From: JAIXWP01 sp046309775
GTDB lineage: Bacteria; Bacteroidota; Bacteroidia; Flavobacteriales_D; Sanyastnellaceae
Length of the DNA: 64,000 nucleotides
Direction of reading: 5' to 3'
NCBI GenBank assembly: GCA_046309775.1
Contig: JBKCOM010000123.1
Span: forward strand, 1 to 64,000
Positions 25,501 to 33,142 of the stretch are shown here, piece after piece (position 1 is the stretch's first letter; the number at the start of each line of letters is the position of its first letter). The notes under the pieces are model-generated. The model was not told the origin of the DNA and made no database searches. It saw nothing but the letters and a program-made list of their open reading frames with translations. Position numbers and translations under genes: made by a program.

Positions 25501-27053
25501 GAGAAGGCATTATGGATATTCAAGGTTTGACTAGTGGTACTATCGCCATTACAGGAAAACCTGATTCACCTGAATTACGCGGTACTGCCTATCTTCAGAA
25601 TGCTTCAATTTTTGTGGACTATCTGAATACCAAGTTCAAAATCGAAGAGCAAATCGGTATCTATCCTGACATGTTCACATTTGATCATATCCGTGTGCGT
25701 GATCAGGAAGGAAACCCTAGTTTTTTGACAGGGCAGATTTTACACAATGCGTTTGGCGATTGGAACTTCGATATTATTGTTGATATGGAAGAACGTATGT
25801 TGGTGATGAATACCAATCAGGAATTAAATTCTTTATACTATGGAAAGGCATTTGCCAAGGGCTATGTCAGTATTTACGGGTATGAAGACCAACTGGAGTT
25901 CGATATCAATTTGAAGACCGAGGCGGGAACAAAATTCGTCATGCCTATGTCTACTTCCGAAGAAAGTGGCATCGGCAGTTTTATTCGATTTGTAAGCAGC
26001 CAGGAGTCGATAGAAGAAGAACCGCTCGATCTTTCAGGGATCAAATTGAAGTTTGACTTGGACATCACACCAGAGGCGGATTTTCAAATCATTTTTGATG
26101 AAGCCGTTGGCGATATCATGAGCGGAAATGGCAAAGGTCACATCAATATGGAGATCAACAACCTCTCCACCTTTACCATGTTTGGAACGGTAGAACTTAC
26201 AAAAGGCAATTATCTGTTCACACTGAAAAATCTCTTAAATAAGGAATTTTCTGTTCGCCCTGGTGGAACCATTTCGTGGTATGGTGATCCTTTCGCTGCT
26301 GACTTGAATTTAAAGGCCGTTTACAAAGTTTCAGCGTCGTTGGCGGATATCATTCCCGATGTTGTTAACTCGGCTGGACAGCGCGTTCCAATAGATTTGG
26401 TTATGAATCTTACAGGAAAAATGTTCAACCCAGGAGTTGCTTTTGACATCGAACTTCCCACAGTAGATGAAGTGACCAAGAGTCGCGTTCAGGCGGTAAT
26501 GAGCACCGATCAAGAGAAAAATCGACAAGCGTTTTCGCTTCTTGTTTTAAGAAGCTTCATCAGTCCATTGGCGGTGAATAGTGGTAGTGGATTCAATAGA
26601 GCATTTTCAGAAAATGGAACAGAATTGCTATCCTCGCAATTATCGAATTGGTTGAGTCAAATTAGCGATGATTTCAATCTAGGCTTCAATTACAGGCCCG
26701 GTGATGAAATCAGCAATCAGGAAATCGCCCTCGCATTGAGCACACAATTGTTCAATGATCGTCTTCTATTCTCCAGTAACGTGGGGGTTTCATTAGGAAA
26801 CACCGCTAATCAAAATCCATCAAACCTCATCGGAGATGTACGTCTAGAATACAAGCTCACAGATGAAGGAAAGATTCGCTTGGTGGTGTACAATGAAAGC
26901 AATGACTTCAGGATGATTACCACTCAGCAATCTCTTTACACACAGGGTGTAGGTATTCTATATCAAGAAGAGTTTGATACGATCGATGAGTTCTTCTGTG
27001 GATTTAAAAATCTCTTCAGAAGAAAAGAAGATCAAATAATTTGTGATGAATAA
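22587..27053 (+). CDS. tamB: TamB-like translocation and assembly module protein
   Basis: A 1488-residue protein that should span the periplasm as a long beta-taco and help move lipids or outer-membrane proteins. A single N-terminal membrane helix (about residues 20-46: R-N-V-I-I-A-L-L-L-L-G-L-I-G-Y-F-A-I) is followed by an AsmA-like start (L-T-Q-R-V-A-G-Y-L-S-N-E-L-G-T-K-V-T). Long repeated beta ladders come next, and the DUF490/TamB C-terminal domain lies at about 1050-1460. The final strands L-R-L-E-Y-K-L-type match the family. The ATG at 22644 (M-F-R-R-I-L-K) gives a more typical start; 22587 is kept because it overlaps the upstream stop. No tamA is adjacent. Confidence 0.9.
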   Translation: MRRAQFVPVKTIILLGYNRMFRRILKIIRNVIIALLLLGLIGYFAIQQPGFQTWLTQRVAGYLSNELGTKVTVGRVEIDLWARLLIKDLYIEDQHQDTLAFIPELRLRTYQLDQQSGVISIGSAEMESPTFKMRKYASDSTFNYGFIIDYIDRLSSPTDTSAATTVKISQLKISNARFIYDNEHRPPRGVFGLDWNHMLVSQMNLDFQDFVSDENGISATIHDISGKDVSGLEVKKFVSDLQIGDGKVVMDNSDIAFNSSNLIGDLIFKLNDIEDMDYFETRVKMDHVFDNTVLQIGDLAYFVSDLEGLDKTITISGNVKGTVDQLKGKNIQIDFGESSYFKGNFSMDGLPDIEQTYINLDVKEITSNKQELERIQIPPFKEKVYLKTPANFDVLGQMRFAGNFTGFINDFVAFGSLNSAIGSVSGDISFREDERIKDYVYKGSVQTNQFDLGKFYSDKNLGPLTCDVSVDGSGLSVDKLDLSFVGEVNSIFANGYNFTNVTTDGTFKERYFDGEVFIRDPNAEIDFIGQVDFRNKTAILDFAADIHHVDLKAVNILTQYNYSSISGEIDVRSEGLDFANFEGTIAARDITYCAKSKDYHIDRFNIRAERGSEIKFVLDSDIAVAVLTGDFDIEELGPSFEDILSEIIPNFKPPIRTHREQKFDLNLRILNFDQVSEVFIPELKIAPATFIDVRVDETKSFFEINATSAKISYLNNEIRGMTIDARRPDQSLYFNINSDGLYVGESLSFADFAIDGRADKDTIYTAMAWGNSSSRHSGDLNGKFQVRGFENYDFIFDRSAVTIDQQKWNFTQGARISMDSTQYEFKGLSIFNQNQKLDINGLISEKPSDELILNLTAVDVSNINSFTGGEPLLYGTLSGNAAFRNLYQTSIFTSDLTLIDFKLNDYSVGDICVESLYDNALKRLRIDGDIEKDKMKPLAFAGYYKLNDEDSPLDLVATIKDFDLAFINEFLGEGIMDIQGLTSGTIAITGKPDSPELRGTAYLQNASIFVDYLNTKFKIEEQIGIYPDMFTFDHIRVRDQEGNPSFLTGQILHNAFGDWNFDIIVDMEERMLVMNTNQELNSLYYGKAFAKGYVSIYGYEDQLEFDINLKTEAGTKFVMPMSTSEESGIGSFIRFVSSQESIEEEPLDLSGIKLKFDLDITPEADFQIIFDEAVGDIMSGNGKGHINMEINNLSTFTMFGTVELTKGNYLFTLKNLLNKEFSVRPGGTISWYGDPFAADLNLKAVYKVSASLADIIPDVVNSAGQRVPIDLVMNLTGKMFNPGVAFDIELPTVDEVTKSRVQAVMSTDQEKNRQAFSLLVLRSFISPLAVNSGSGFNRAFSENGTELLSSQLSNWLSQISDDFNLGFNYRPGDEISNQEIALALSTQLFNDRLLFSSNVGVSLGNTANQNPSNLIGDVRLEYKLTDEGKIRLVVYNESNDFRMITTQQSLYTQGVGILYQEEFDTIDEFFCGFKNLFRRKEDQIICDE

Positions 27054-27452
27054 TTATTTCTCAAGAAATTCTTTGAGAGGTTCCCAATAGATTCTTTTCC
27101 ATCCTTCGGTGAGCCAGCCACTATGTTCTTCGGGGACACCTAAATGGTTAAAATTCACAATAGTCAATCCGTCTTTTTCTTCAATATCAATGTGAACAGT
27201 GGAATAAAATCCATTCACGAAAGAACGATGACTCCATGACTGCACGATCGTTTTATTGGGAACGAGATAGACGTTATAACCGAAACTTTCTCCATCGGTC
27301 ACCTCGAACTCTCCGCCAACAACAGGGTTTAATTTGGCAGTCATTCCCGTGAACTCAGCATGTTTGGCCTCATTCATTAACGCTTCATAAACTTTGTCGG
27401 GAGTTGTCTTAAATTCAACTATTTGAAAAATATTGTCTGTCTTGAGTTTCAT
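27054..27452 (-). CDS. SRPBCC / AHSA1-domain protein
   Basis: A 132-residue cytoplasmic protein of the START-like (SRPBCC) superfamily, AHSA1 type. The typical opening is F-K-T-T-P-D-K-V-Y-E-A-L-M-N. It continues with G-G-E-F, a central V-Q-S-W-S-H-R and ends with G-W-x-x-I-Y-W-E-P-L-K-E-F. Such proteins bind hydrophobic ligands or act as chaperone co-factors; the exact role is unknown. It is convergent with tamB with no gap between stops. Confidence 0.85.
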   Translation of the reverse strand: MKLKTDNIFQIVEFKTTPDKVYEALMNEAKHAEFTGMTAKLNPVVGGEFEVTDGESFGYNVYLVPNKTIVQSWSHRSFVNGFYSTVHIDIEEKDGLTIVNFNHLGVPEEHSGWLTEGWKRIYWEPLKEFLEK

Positions 27453-27565
27453 GATTAATCCATTTATCTGTCACACATTATCGAGCAGGCGAATGTAAAA
27501 AACAAGTTGAAACAATCGTCAAAAAAAAATCCACAAATCTACTCAGGTGGTTGGAAATCAGTTTT

Positions 27566-29083
27566 CTAATCAAATGACTGTCTCAGTTCAAAATGAAGTT
27601 TTCGCAGATATTCTTCACGCAGCCATTCGAGGTAGCTATCGGTACTTTTGCTAATACAGTAACTGTAATGTTTCACACGACTTTTGACATCGGGCTCTAA
27701 TACCTTTACCAATTCAAAAGCTTCTTCCAAATCTTTGGCGTTTTCTTTTATGATTGTTTTGTGTTGGTATATGGATTTGGTCAGTACATCTTTTGCCTTT
27801 CCGCCAGCGCGCATGGTGCGAACATATTCTTCTTTAATGTCAAAATCAATGACAGGGGAATTCATAAAACGCGCACGCACCTCTTCAGGCATCTCATACT
27901 TAATCTCACGTTCCATTGCTTCATCGCTGGTGATGCTTTCAATATAGGCGTGAGGGTGTGCGAAGATGTCTTGCCAATTGATGTATTGTTCCCAAAGACC
28001 AAATCGACGAGCATTGTTTCCGAGATCAATCACATTGAATTCGGTTTTACCTGGAATTACCCGTGAACCGCGACCAATCATTTGATGATAGAGCGTCAAA
28101 CTCTTCGTAGCTCTATTCAATATGATTGTTTGAACAGTGGGTTCGTCGAAACCGGTGGTAAGAATGGATACAGAAGACAAAACCGCATTTGGCTTCTCTC
28201 TAAACCATTTTAATATATCGCGACGTTCAGCTTCAGAGTGAGTATTATCAAGGTGTTTACAATCATATCCAGCATCTGCGAACATTTGCTGAACTTGCTT
28301 TGATGTGTTGATACCGTTGTTAAATATCAGTGTTTTTGTACCGCGAGCTTTTTGTTCGTAGGCGTAAAGTAATTTTTCTTGCATGAAAAAATTACCATAG
28401 AGCTTTTCTGAGCTGCTTACAGTGTAGTCACCGTTGATACCTACTTTCAAGGAGTGCAGGCTTACGTCATAGCTATACGTGGTAGCCTTTGATAGGAAGC
28501 CTTTTTCAATAAGGCTCGAAATGCTCTCGCCGACAATCAATTCATGATAATTTTCATTCAGAGGCAATCGAATGTTGCTGCTCAAAGGGGTAGCGGTAAC
28601 ACCTAGGATAACATTATTTTCAAACCACTTGAATAGCTTTCTGAATGAATTGTAGTGAGCTTCGTCGACAATTATTAATCCCACCTTTTCGATCTCAATT
28701 TTTTCATCGCGAAGACGATTATTAAGCGTTTCAACCATCGCCACAAAACAGTCATAATCGTTTTGGTCGGGTAGTTCTTTGACTTTACTGATGATAATCT
28801 TGTTGCGCACTCCAAATTCATCCAACATTCTGCTGGTTTGCCCAAGGAGCTCGACGCGGTGGGTGAGGATCAGGACTTTTTTTCCTGTTTCTTTGATGTA
28901 GCGCTTGGCAATTTCAGAGAAAATCACTGTTTTACCTCCGCCCGTGGGCAGTTGGAAGCACAGATTGTACTTCTCTGGAAATTTTCGAAGCCGCTCGAAA
29001 ATTTTTTCGAGGGCATCGTTTTGGTAATCATAGAGCTTCTTGCCTTCTTTTATCTCCAGCAGCTCTAGTGGTTCAAGCGTCAT
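27566..29083 (-). CDS. SF2 DEAH-box helicase
   Basis: A 505-residue helicase. Visible motifs are Y-Q-N-D-A (Q-like, about 20), Walker A L-P-T-G-G-G-K-T (45-52), L-T-H-R-V-E-L-L (Ia), I-V-D-E-A-H (motif II), G-V-T-A-T-P (III), and T-T-G-F-D-E-P (V) with H-Q-M-I-G-R-G-S-R (VI). It resembles the ResIII/SSL2 group of DNA/RNA helicases. No nuclease or methylase neighbour suggests a restriction system, so it is probably a stand-alone repair or RNA helicase. The C-terminal 120 residues are unassigned. Confidence 0.88.
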   Translation of the reverse strand: MTLEPLELLEIKEGKKLYDYQNDALEKIFERLRKFPEKYNLCFQLPTGGGKTVIFSEIAKRYIKETGKKVLILTHRVELLGQTSRMLDEFGVRNKIIISKVKELPDQNDYDCFVAMVETLNNRLRDEKIEIEKVGLIIVDEAHYNSFRKLFKWFENNVILGVTATPLSSNIRLPLNENYHELIVGESISSLIEKGFLSKATTYSYDVSLHSLKVGINGDYTVSSSEKLYGNFFMQEKLLYAYEQKARGTKTLIFNNGINTSKQVQQMFADAGYDCKHLDNTHSEAERRDILKWFREKPNAVLSSVSILTTGFDEPTVQTIILNRATKSLTLYHQMIGRGSRVIPGKTEFNVIDLGNNARRFGLWEQYINWQDIFAHPHAYIESITSDEAMEREIKYEMPEEVRARFMNSPVIDFDIKEEYVRTMRAGGKAKDVLTKSIYQHKTIIKENAKDLEEAFELVKVLEPDVKSRVKHYSYCISKSTDSYLEWLREEYLRKLHFELRQSFD

Positions 29084-29106
29084 ATATCCTTCTGAGTAGA
29101 AACGTG

Positions 29107-29114
29107 CAAAAATA
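29107..29114 (-). promoter_or_regulatory. -7 promoter element of the helicase gene
   Basis: TATTTTTG on the minus strand, exact TAnnTTTG, ends 23 bases before the ATG at 29083. Confidence 0.55.
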
Positions 29115-29252
29115 GCCTCTCTTTTGTGTTATTCGGTTTTAGATTATGTTAAGTATTATCAACAACTTGGTTGAAAATTATTGAGTTCCTCACATTTTAT
29201 ACTTTAATACCACGTTACTTTCGGCGTGAATGTTGCCTGCGGGCAGTAACAT

Positions 29253-31223
29253 ATGCATATGAAACAAATTTTTATCCTCTTTATTGGGCTGTTTTTGGGA
29301 ATGACCTTTTTTCCTCAAACCGCATATTCTCAACCCAAGCCGACTTATTCGGTCACATCCAAAAAGGCCATCAAGCAGTACGAGGAGGCTTTGGCGTTAT
29401 ATGATCAGCGTCAATATCAAGAGTCTGCAAATCTTTTGGAGGCTTTGACTCAATCTACTCCTGAATTTATAGAAGCTCACTATATGCTGGCCCAAGTCTA
29501 TGATGATATGCGACAGCCGGAAAAGACCATCGCCCCTCTTGAAAAGGCTTTGGCAGTCAACGAAAAATTCTATCCAGAAGGTTGGCTCATGCTGGCTGAA
29601 AGTCATTTTGGCCTTGGCAATTATGAGCAAGCTGAACGAGCTGTATCGAAGTACATGCCTTATCCGCACGCCACGCCGGAGCTAGAAAAGAGAGCTCAGG
29701 TAATTTTGGCAAGTTGTGTTTTTGCTAAAAAGGCCATCGCTAGTCCTGTTCCTTTCAATCCCATAAACCTCGGCCCAGAAGTAAACAGCGAAAACAACGA
29801 GTATTATCCATGTATTACTGCCGATGAAAGCACATTGCTTTTCACCCGTCTGGTGCCTACGGCAAGCGCCTATTCTGGCAAGCAAGAGGATTTTTTTATT
29901 TCAAAAAAACAAGGTGAAAAATGGATAGCGGCGGTACCTGTGGCCGAGATCAATACACCCACAAACGAAGGAGCTCCAAGCCTTTCTGCCGACGGTCAGA
30001 CGCTGATATTTACAGCATGCGAAACAGGAGATGGATTGTGGGGCGGAAATAGAGAAGGCATCGGAAGTTGTGATTTGTTTTTTAGTATAAAATCTGGAAA
30101 CAACTGGCAGCCAGCCAAAAACCTTGGAAGCGGTATAAATAGCGGTTCGTGGGAAAGTCAGCCTAGCTACAGTGCAGACGGCCGAACCCTATACTTCATT
30201 AGAGGAAAACGTTCGCCGAGAGGTATCAAGGAACAAGATATTTACTATTGCTATCTGATGGACAACGGACGCTGGTCGCCGGCACAAAAGATTCCTGGAA
30301 AAGTCAATACCATTTTTGAAGAAGAAAGTGTGATGATCCATCCCGATGGTCACACGCTCTATTTTAGTAGTAATGGTCATCCTGGTATGGGTGGCTTAGA
30401 CATATTTAAAAGCGAATTGTTGCCCAATGGTGAATGGGACACCCCCGTCAATTTGGGATATCCTATTAATACCAAGGGTGACGAAAACTCTATTCAAGTG
30501 GCAGCATCTGGCACAGTAGCACTCTTTGCCAGTGAACGTTCTGGTGGCTATGGTGGATTGGACTTGTACAGTTTTGAACTTCACCCCTTTGCTAGACCAA
30601 GGCTGGTGACATATATCGCTGGAATCATTAGTGATAAAAATACCTTTAAAAAATTGGGTGCAAAAGTGGAATTGATAGACCTAGAAACAGGCAAACAGGT
30701 GGCGGAAACATACAGCAATGGAGGCTCTGGTGATTATCTAATTTGCATACCATCAGGAAAGGACTATGCGCTCAATGTCAGCAAGGAAGGTTATTTGTTT
30801 CATAGTGAAAATTTTTCACTAAAAGAATATAAAAGTACTCAGCCTTATCGCCTAAACGTGCAGCTTCAAAAACTCAAGGTGGGAGCCAATGTAGTATTGA
30901 ATAACGTTTTCTTTAATTCGAATAGTTTTGATTTATTACCAGCTTCGCGTGTAGAGTTGGATAAACTTGCAGGACTTATACAAGCAAATCCCAATGTGAA
31001 AATAGAAATCGGAGGGCATACCGATAATGTTGGAAATGATCAGGCGAATCAAACCTTGTCAGAGAATAGAGCAAAAGCGGTAGTAGATTATTTGGTGAAA
31101 AAAGGAGTTGATGCAAGCAAGGTGAGTTACAAAGGATATGGAGAAACGGCTCCAATTGACTCAAACGACACTGAAGAAGGTAGATCGCGAAATCGAAGAA
31201 CGGAATTCAAAGTTGTGGAGTAA
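29253..31223 (+). CDS. OmpA-family protein with TPR, propeller and CRD domains (PorE-like)
   Basis: A 656-residue protein with a signal peptide (about 1-27, ending T-A-Y-S-Q). Domains in order: TPR (about 35-150), PD40/WD40-type propeller (about 170-440, with repeated A-D-G-x-T-L-x-F and S-S-N-G-H-P-G-M-G-G-L-D-I-F), carboxypeptidase-regulatory-like sandwich (about 450-540), and an OmpA C-terminal peptidoglycan-binding domain (about 545-656; G-G-H-T-D-N-V-G, L-S-E-N-R-A, G-R-S-R-N-R-R). This order is that of PorE, a type IX secretion component in Porphyromonas. PorE there is a lipoprotein; no lipobox is seen here. Paralogues with this order are common, so it may instead be a general anchor. 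Confidence 0.88.
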   Translation: MHMKQIFILFIGLFLGMTFFPQTAYSQPKPTYSVTSKKAIKQYEEALALYDQRQYQESANLLEALTQSTPEFIEAHYMLAQVYDDMRQPEKTIAPLEKALAVNEKFYPEGWLMLAESHFGLGNYEQAERAVSKYMPYPHATPELEKRAQVILASCVFAKKAIASPVPFNPINLGPEVNSENNEYYPCITADESTLLFTRLVPTASAYSGKQEDFFISKKQGEKWIAAVPVAEINTPTNEGAPSLSADGQTLIFTACETGDGLWGGNREGIGSCDLFFSIKSGNNWQPAKNLGSGINSGSWESQPSYSADGRTLYFIRGKRSPRGIKEQDIYYCYLMDNGRWSPAQKIPGKVNTIFEEESVMIHPDGHTLYFSSNGHPGMGGLDIFKSELLPNGEWDTPVNLGYPINTKGDENSIQVAASGTVALFASERSGGYGGLDLYSFELHPFARPRLVTYIAGIISDKNTFKKLGAKVELIDLETGKQVAETYSNGGSGDYLICIPSGKDYALNVSKEGYLFHSENFSLKEYKSTQPYRLNVQLQKLKVGANVVLNNVFFNSNSFDLLPASRVELDKLAGLIQANPNVKIEIGGHTDNVGNDQANQTLSENRAKAVVDYLVKKGVDASKVSYKGYGETAPIDSNDTEEGRSRNRRTEFKVVE

Positions 31224-31228
31224 TTTTG
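31221..31228 (+). promoter_or_regulatory. -7 element overlapping the OmpA stop codon
   Basis: TAATTTTG, an exact match, ends 7 bases before the ATG at 31236; its first three bases are the stop codon of the upstream gene. It may give the SGNH gene its own transcript. Confidence 0.45.
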
Positions 31229-31235
31229 CCAACGC

Positions 31236-32636
31236 ATGATGACTCCTGTTCGCGTTTTTCTCTACATAGCTGGAATGTTGGCATTGCTTGTATTGGCGAT
31301 GATCGTTATTCCTAAAGAAGGCATCAATCTTTTCGGACATCAATTGAAATTTAAAACAATCGAAAGTCTTTGGGAGAAAGATAGTGTGATCATACCAATT
31401 GACGTCGAAAAACTCCTAGCGGAGCGCGATAGCTTGGCGTCCGCAAAAGAAAAAGCGGACAGTATTTCTGTAACACGCTCAGAAGGCATTACTTCTATTC
31501 AATTTAAAGATCAAAATAGTTCGTCTTTATTCGGATTTTTCGAAGCACTGGAGTCGGCTTCCTCAGACGGTCCGATTCACATATTGCATTACGGAGACTC
31601 TCAAATAGAGGGCGATCGAATGACAGGCTTGCTGCGCACTCGGCTGCAGTCGCAGTTTGGAGGAAGAGGAACCGGTCTAATATCTCCTGTGCCGCTCGTA
31701 TCAAATTCATCGATATCTCAAACATGGAGTAGTAATTGGAAGCGATTTACTGCTTATGGTTATGAGGACATGAAGACGACCCACAACCGTTTTGGAGTGA
31801 TGGGGGCTTACGGTAAGTTTATTTCAGAAGGGGCGGATACAACAACCGCGTGGCTTGAACTAACTCCTCGAAACGGAAATAGCTTTAGTCGTATCGTATT
31901 TTATCTTGCAAATGTAGCAGCCTCAACAGACATTCAATTGTTGGTAGAAGATAGCATCATCGCTGAAACAACAATAATAGCGAGCTCTGATCCTATTAGA
32001 GAATCATTGTCTTTGGGATCTGCGGTCGGAAAAAAAGTGAAAATTGTATTCAAGAGTACCATTAGCCCGGATGTTCATGCGCTTTCCTTGGAAAGTGGGG
32101 GAGGAGTCTATGCAGATAACATAGCATGGCGCGGGAGCAGCGGAACTATCTTCAAGAAAATGGATTCACGCGATTTGAGGTCAGAAATGCAGTGGTTGAA
32201 TTCACGATTGATTATTTTACAATTTGGGGGGAATACCGTTCCCTCGCTAACAAGCGCTCAAGGAGCAAAGGACTATGGCAGTTATTTTAGAAGTCAGATT
32301 GCACATGTGAAACAACTATGTCCTGAAGCGAGCATTATTGTAATAGGTCCGAGTGATATGAGCACAAGCGTGGATGGTAATTATCAAACTTGGCCTTATT
32401 TGGAGGCCGTACGAGATGCGATGAAGGAAGCCGCATTTGCACAAGGATGCGGATTTTGGGACATGTACGAAGTGATGGGAGGGCGCAATAGTATGGTCAG
32501 CTGGGTGAATAGTAATCCACCATATGCAGGACCGGATTACACACACTTTACTCCCGGCGGAGCAAAACGCGTAGCAGATTTGTTTTTTAAGTCATTGATG
32601 AAAGAATTTGACGCTTGGAAATCCGCTCGCGCTTAA
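31236..32636 (+). CDS. SGNH/GDSL-type hydrolase, membrane-anchored
   Basis: A 466-residue protein with an N-terminal membrane anchor (about 5-25). The SGNH motifs are H-Y-G-D-S-Q (about 115-120, Ser nucleophile), N/G blocks in L-Q-F-G-G-N-T-V, and the final D-Y-T-H (about 434-437) with Asp and His. Proteins of this type in Bacteroidota esterify or de-esterify surface polysaccharides and often pair with MBOAT acyltransferases. An MBOAT gene is present in the window but 27 kb away. It lies 12 bases after the OmpA-family gene. The substrate is unknown. Confidence 0.85.
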   Translation: MMTPVRVFLYIAGMLALLVLAMIVIPKEGINLFGHQLKFKTIESLWEKDSVIIPIDVEKLLAERDSLASAKEKADSISVTRSEGITSIQFKDQNSSSLFGFFEALESASSDGPIHILHYGDSQIEGDRMTGLLRTRLQSQFGGRGTGLISPVPLVSNSSISQTWSSNWKRFTAYGYEDMKTTHNRFGVMGAYGKFISEGADTTTAWLELTPRNGNSFSRIVFYLANVAASTDIQLLVEDSIIAETTIIASSDPIRESLSLGSAVGKKVKIVFKSTISPDVHALSLESGGGVYADNIAWRGSSGTIFKKMDSRDLRSEMQWLNSRLIILQFGGNTVPSLTSAQGAKDYGSYFRSQIAHVKQLCPEASIIVIGPSDMSTSVDGNYQTWPYLEAVRDAMKEAAFAQGCGFWDMYEVMGGRNSMVSWVNSNPPYAGPDYTHFTPGGAKRVADLFFKSLMKEFDAWKSARA

Positions 32637-32658
32637 TCGTAAATACATTACAATGAGA

Positions 32659-32688
32659 GGTGTTTGATTTGCTTAAAAATCAAACACC
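32659..32688. promoter_or_regulatory. Perfect 12-bp inverted repeat touching a start codon
   Basis: GGTGTTTGATTT (32659-32670), a 6-base loop GCTTAA, then AAATCAAACACC (32677-32688), directly followed by ATG at 32689. No T-run follows, so it is unlikely to be a terminator. It may be an operator or an mRNA hairpin masking the start. Confidence 0.6.
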
Positions 32689-33039
32689 ATGAAGTACAAT
32701 CAGAAAAATGTCAGACCCAAAGGTTGGGTTTCTTCTCAGGAATTAATGGATGTATTGTTGAGTAATGGATTTCGTCAAGTGATGGAACTCGGTGGTTTTT
32801 TGCCGGTTTTAGATAAGCGATATCATCACGGGTTCATTCATTATTTTCGAAAGAATGGAGATTGTAGAATAGCATTTTTAAAGGATGGTAGAGTGCACGT
32901 TTTGAATGGGCCGACGTCTCGATGGGAGTTACATGAGCACTTGACAACAAAAGAACTTATTCGATTAATGGATTTCTGTGCCCTCGATAGCGCAGGTCAA
33001 GACGCATTAAGAGCGCTTTATACCAAAGTTGTAGCTTAA
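32689..33039 (+). CDS. Small basic protein of unknown function
   Basis: A 116-residue, basic, cytoplasmic-looking protein that I do not recognise. It starts M-K-Y-N-Q-K-N-V-R-P-K-G-W-V-S and carries H-H-G-F-I-H-Y-F and a W-E-L-H-E-H-L-T-T-K-E-L-I-R-L-M-D-F stretch. The latter resembles a helical binding segment but fits no family I know. The start is fixed by the perfect palindrome ending at 32688, which sits where the ribosome would bind. It precedes the PAS/GAF sensor gene by 103 bases and a separate promoter. Confidence 0.6.
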   Translation: MKYNQKNVRPKGWVSSQELMDVLLSNGFRQVMELGGFLPVLDKRYHHGFIHYFRKNGDCRIAFLKDGRVHVLNGPTSRWELHEHLTTKELIRLMDFCALDSAGQDALRALYTKVVA

Positions 33040-33088
33040 CGCTTTTTTTGGGTGATGTTGATCGCCTTTTAAGGTTGACTCGGGGTGT

Positions 33089-33096
33089 TATCTTTG
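33089..33096 (+). promoter_or_regulatory. -7 promoter element of the PAS/GAF sensor gene
   Basis: TATCTTTG, exact TAnnTTTG, 46 bases before the TTG start at 33143. It overlaps the TGA that opens the reading frame, so the gene begins downstream of here. Confidence 0.55.
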
Positions 33097-33142
33097 AAAA
33101 AATAACCAGAGACTCTTACCTCTCTCTCAAAAACAAGAGCCG

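Noticed and set aside
27566..29083. Helicase as part of a restriction or defence system
   Set aside because: No nuclease, methylase or other defence gene is adjacent; the neighbours are housekeeping-type.
32659..32688. Reading the perfect inverted repeat as a terminator of the SGNH gene
   Set aside because: No T-run follows on either strand and the ATG of a gene is directly adjacent.
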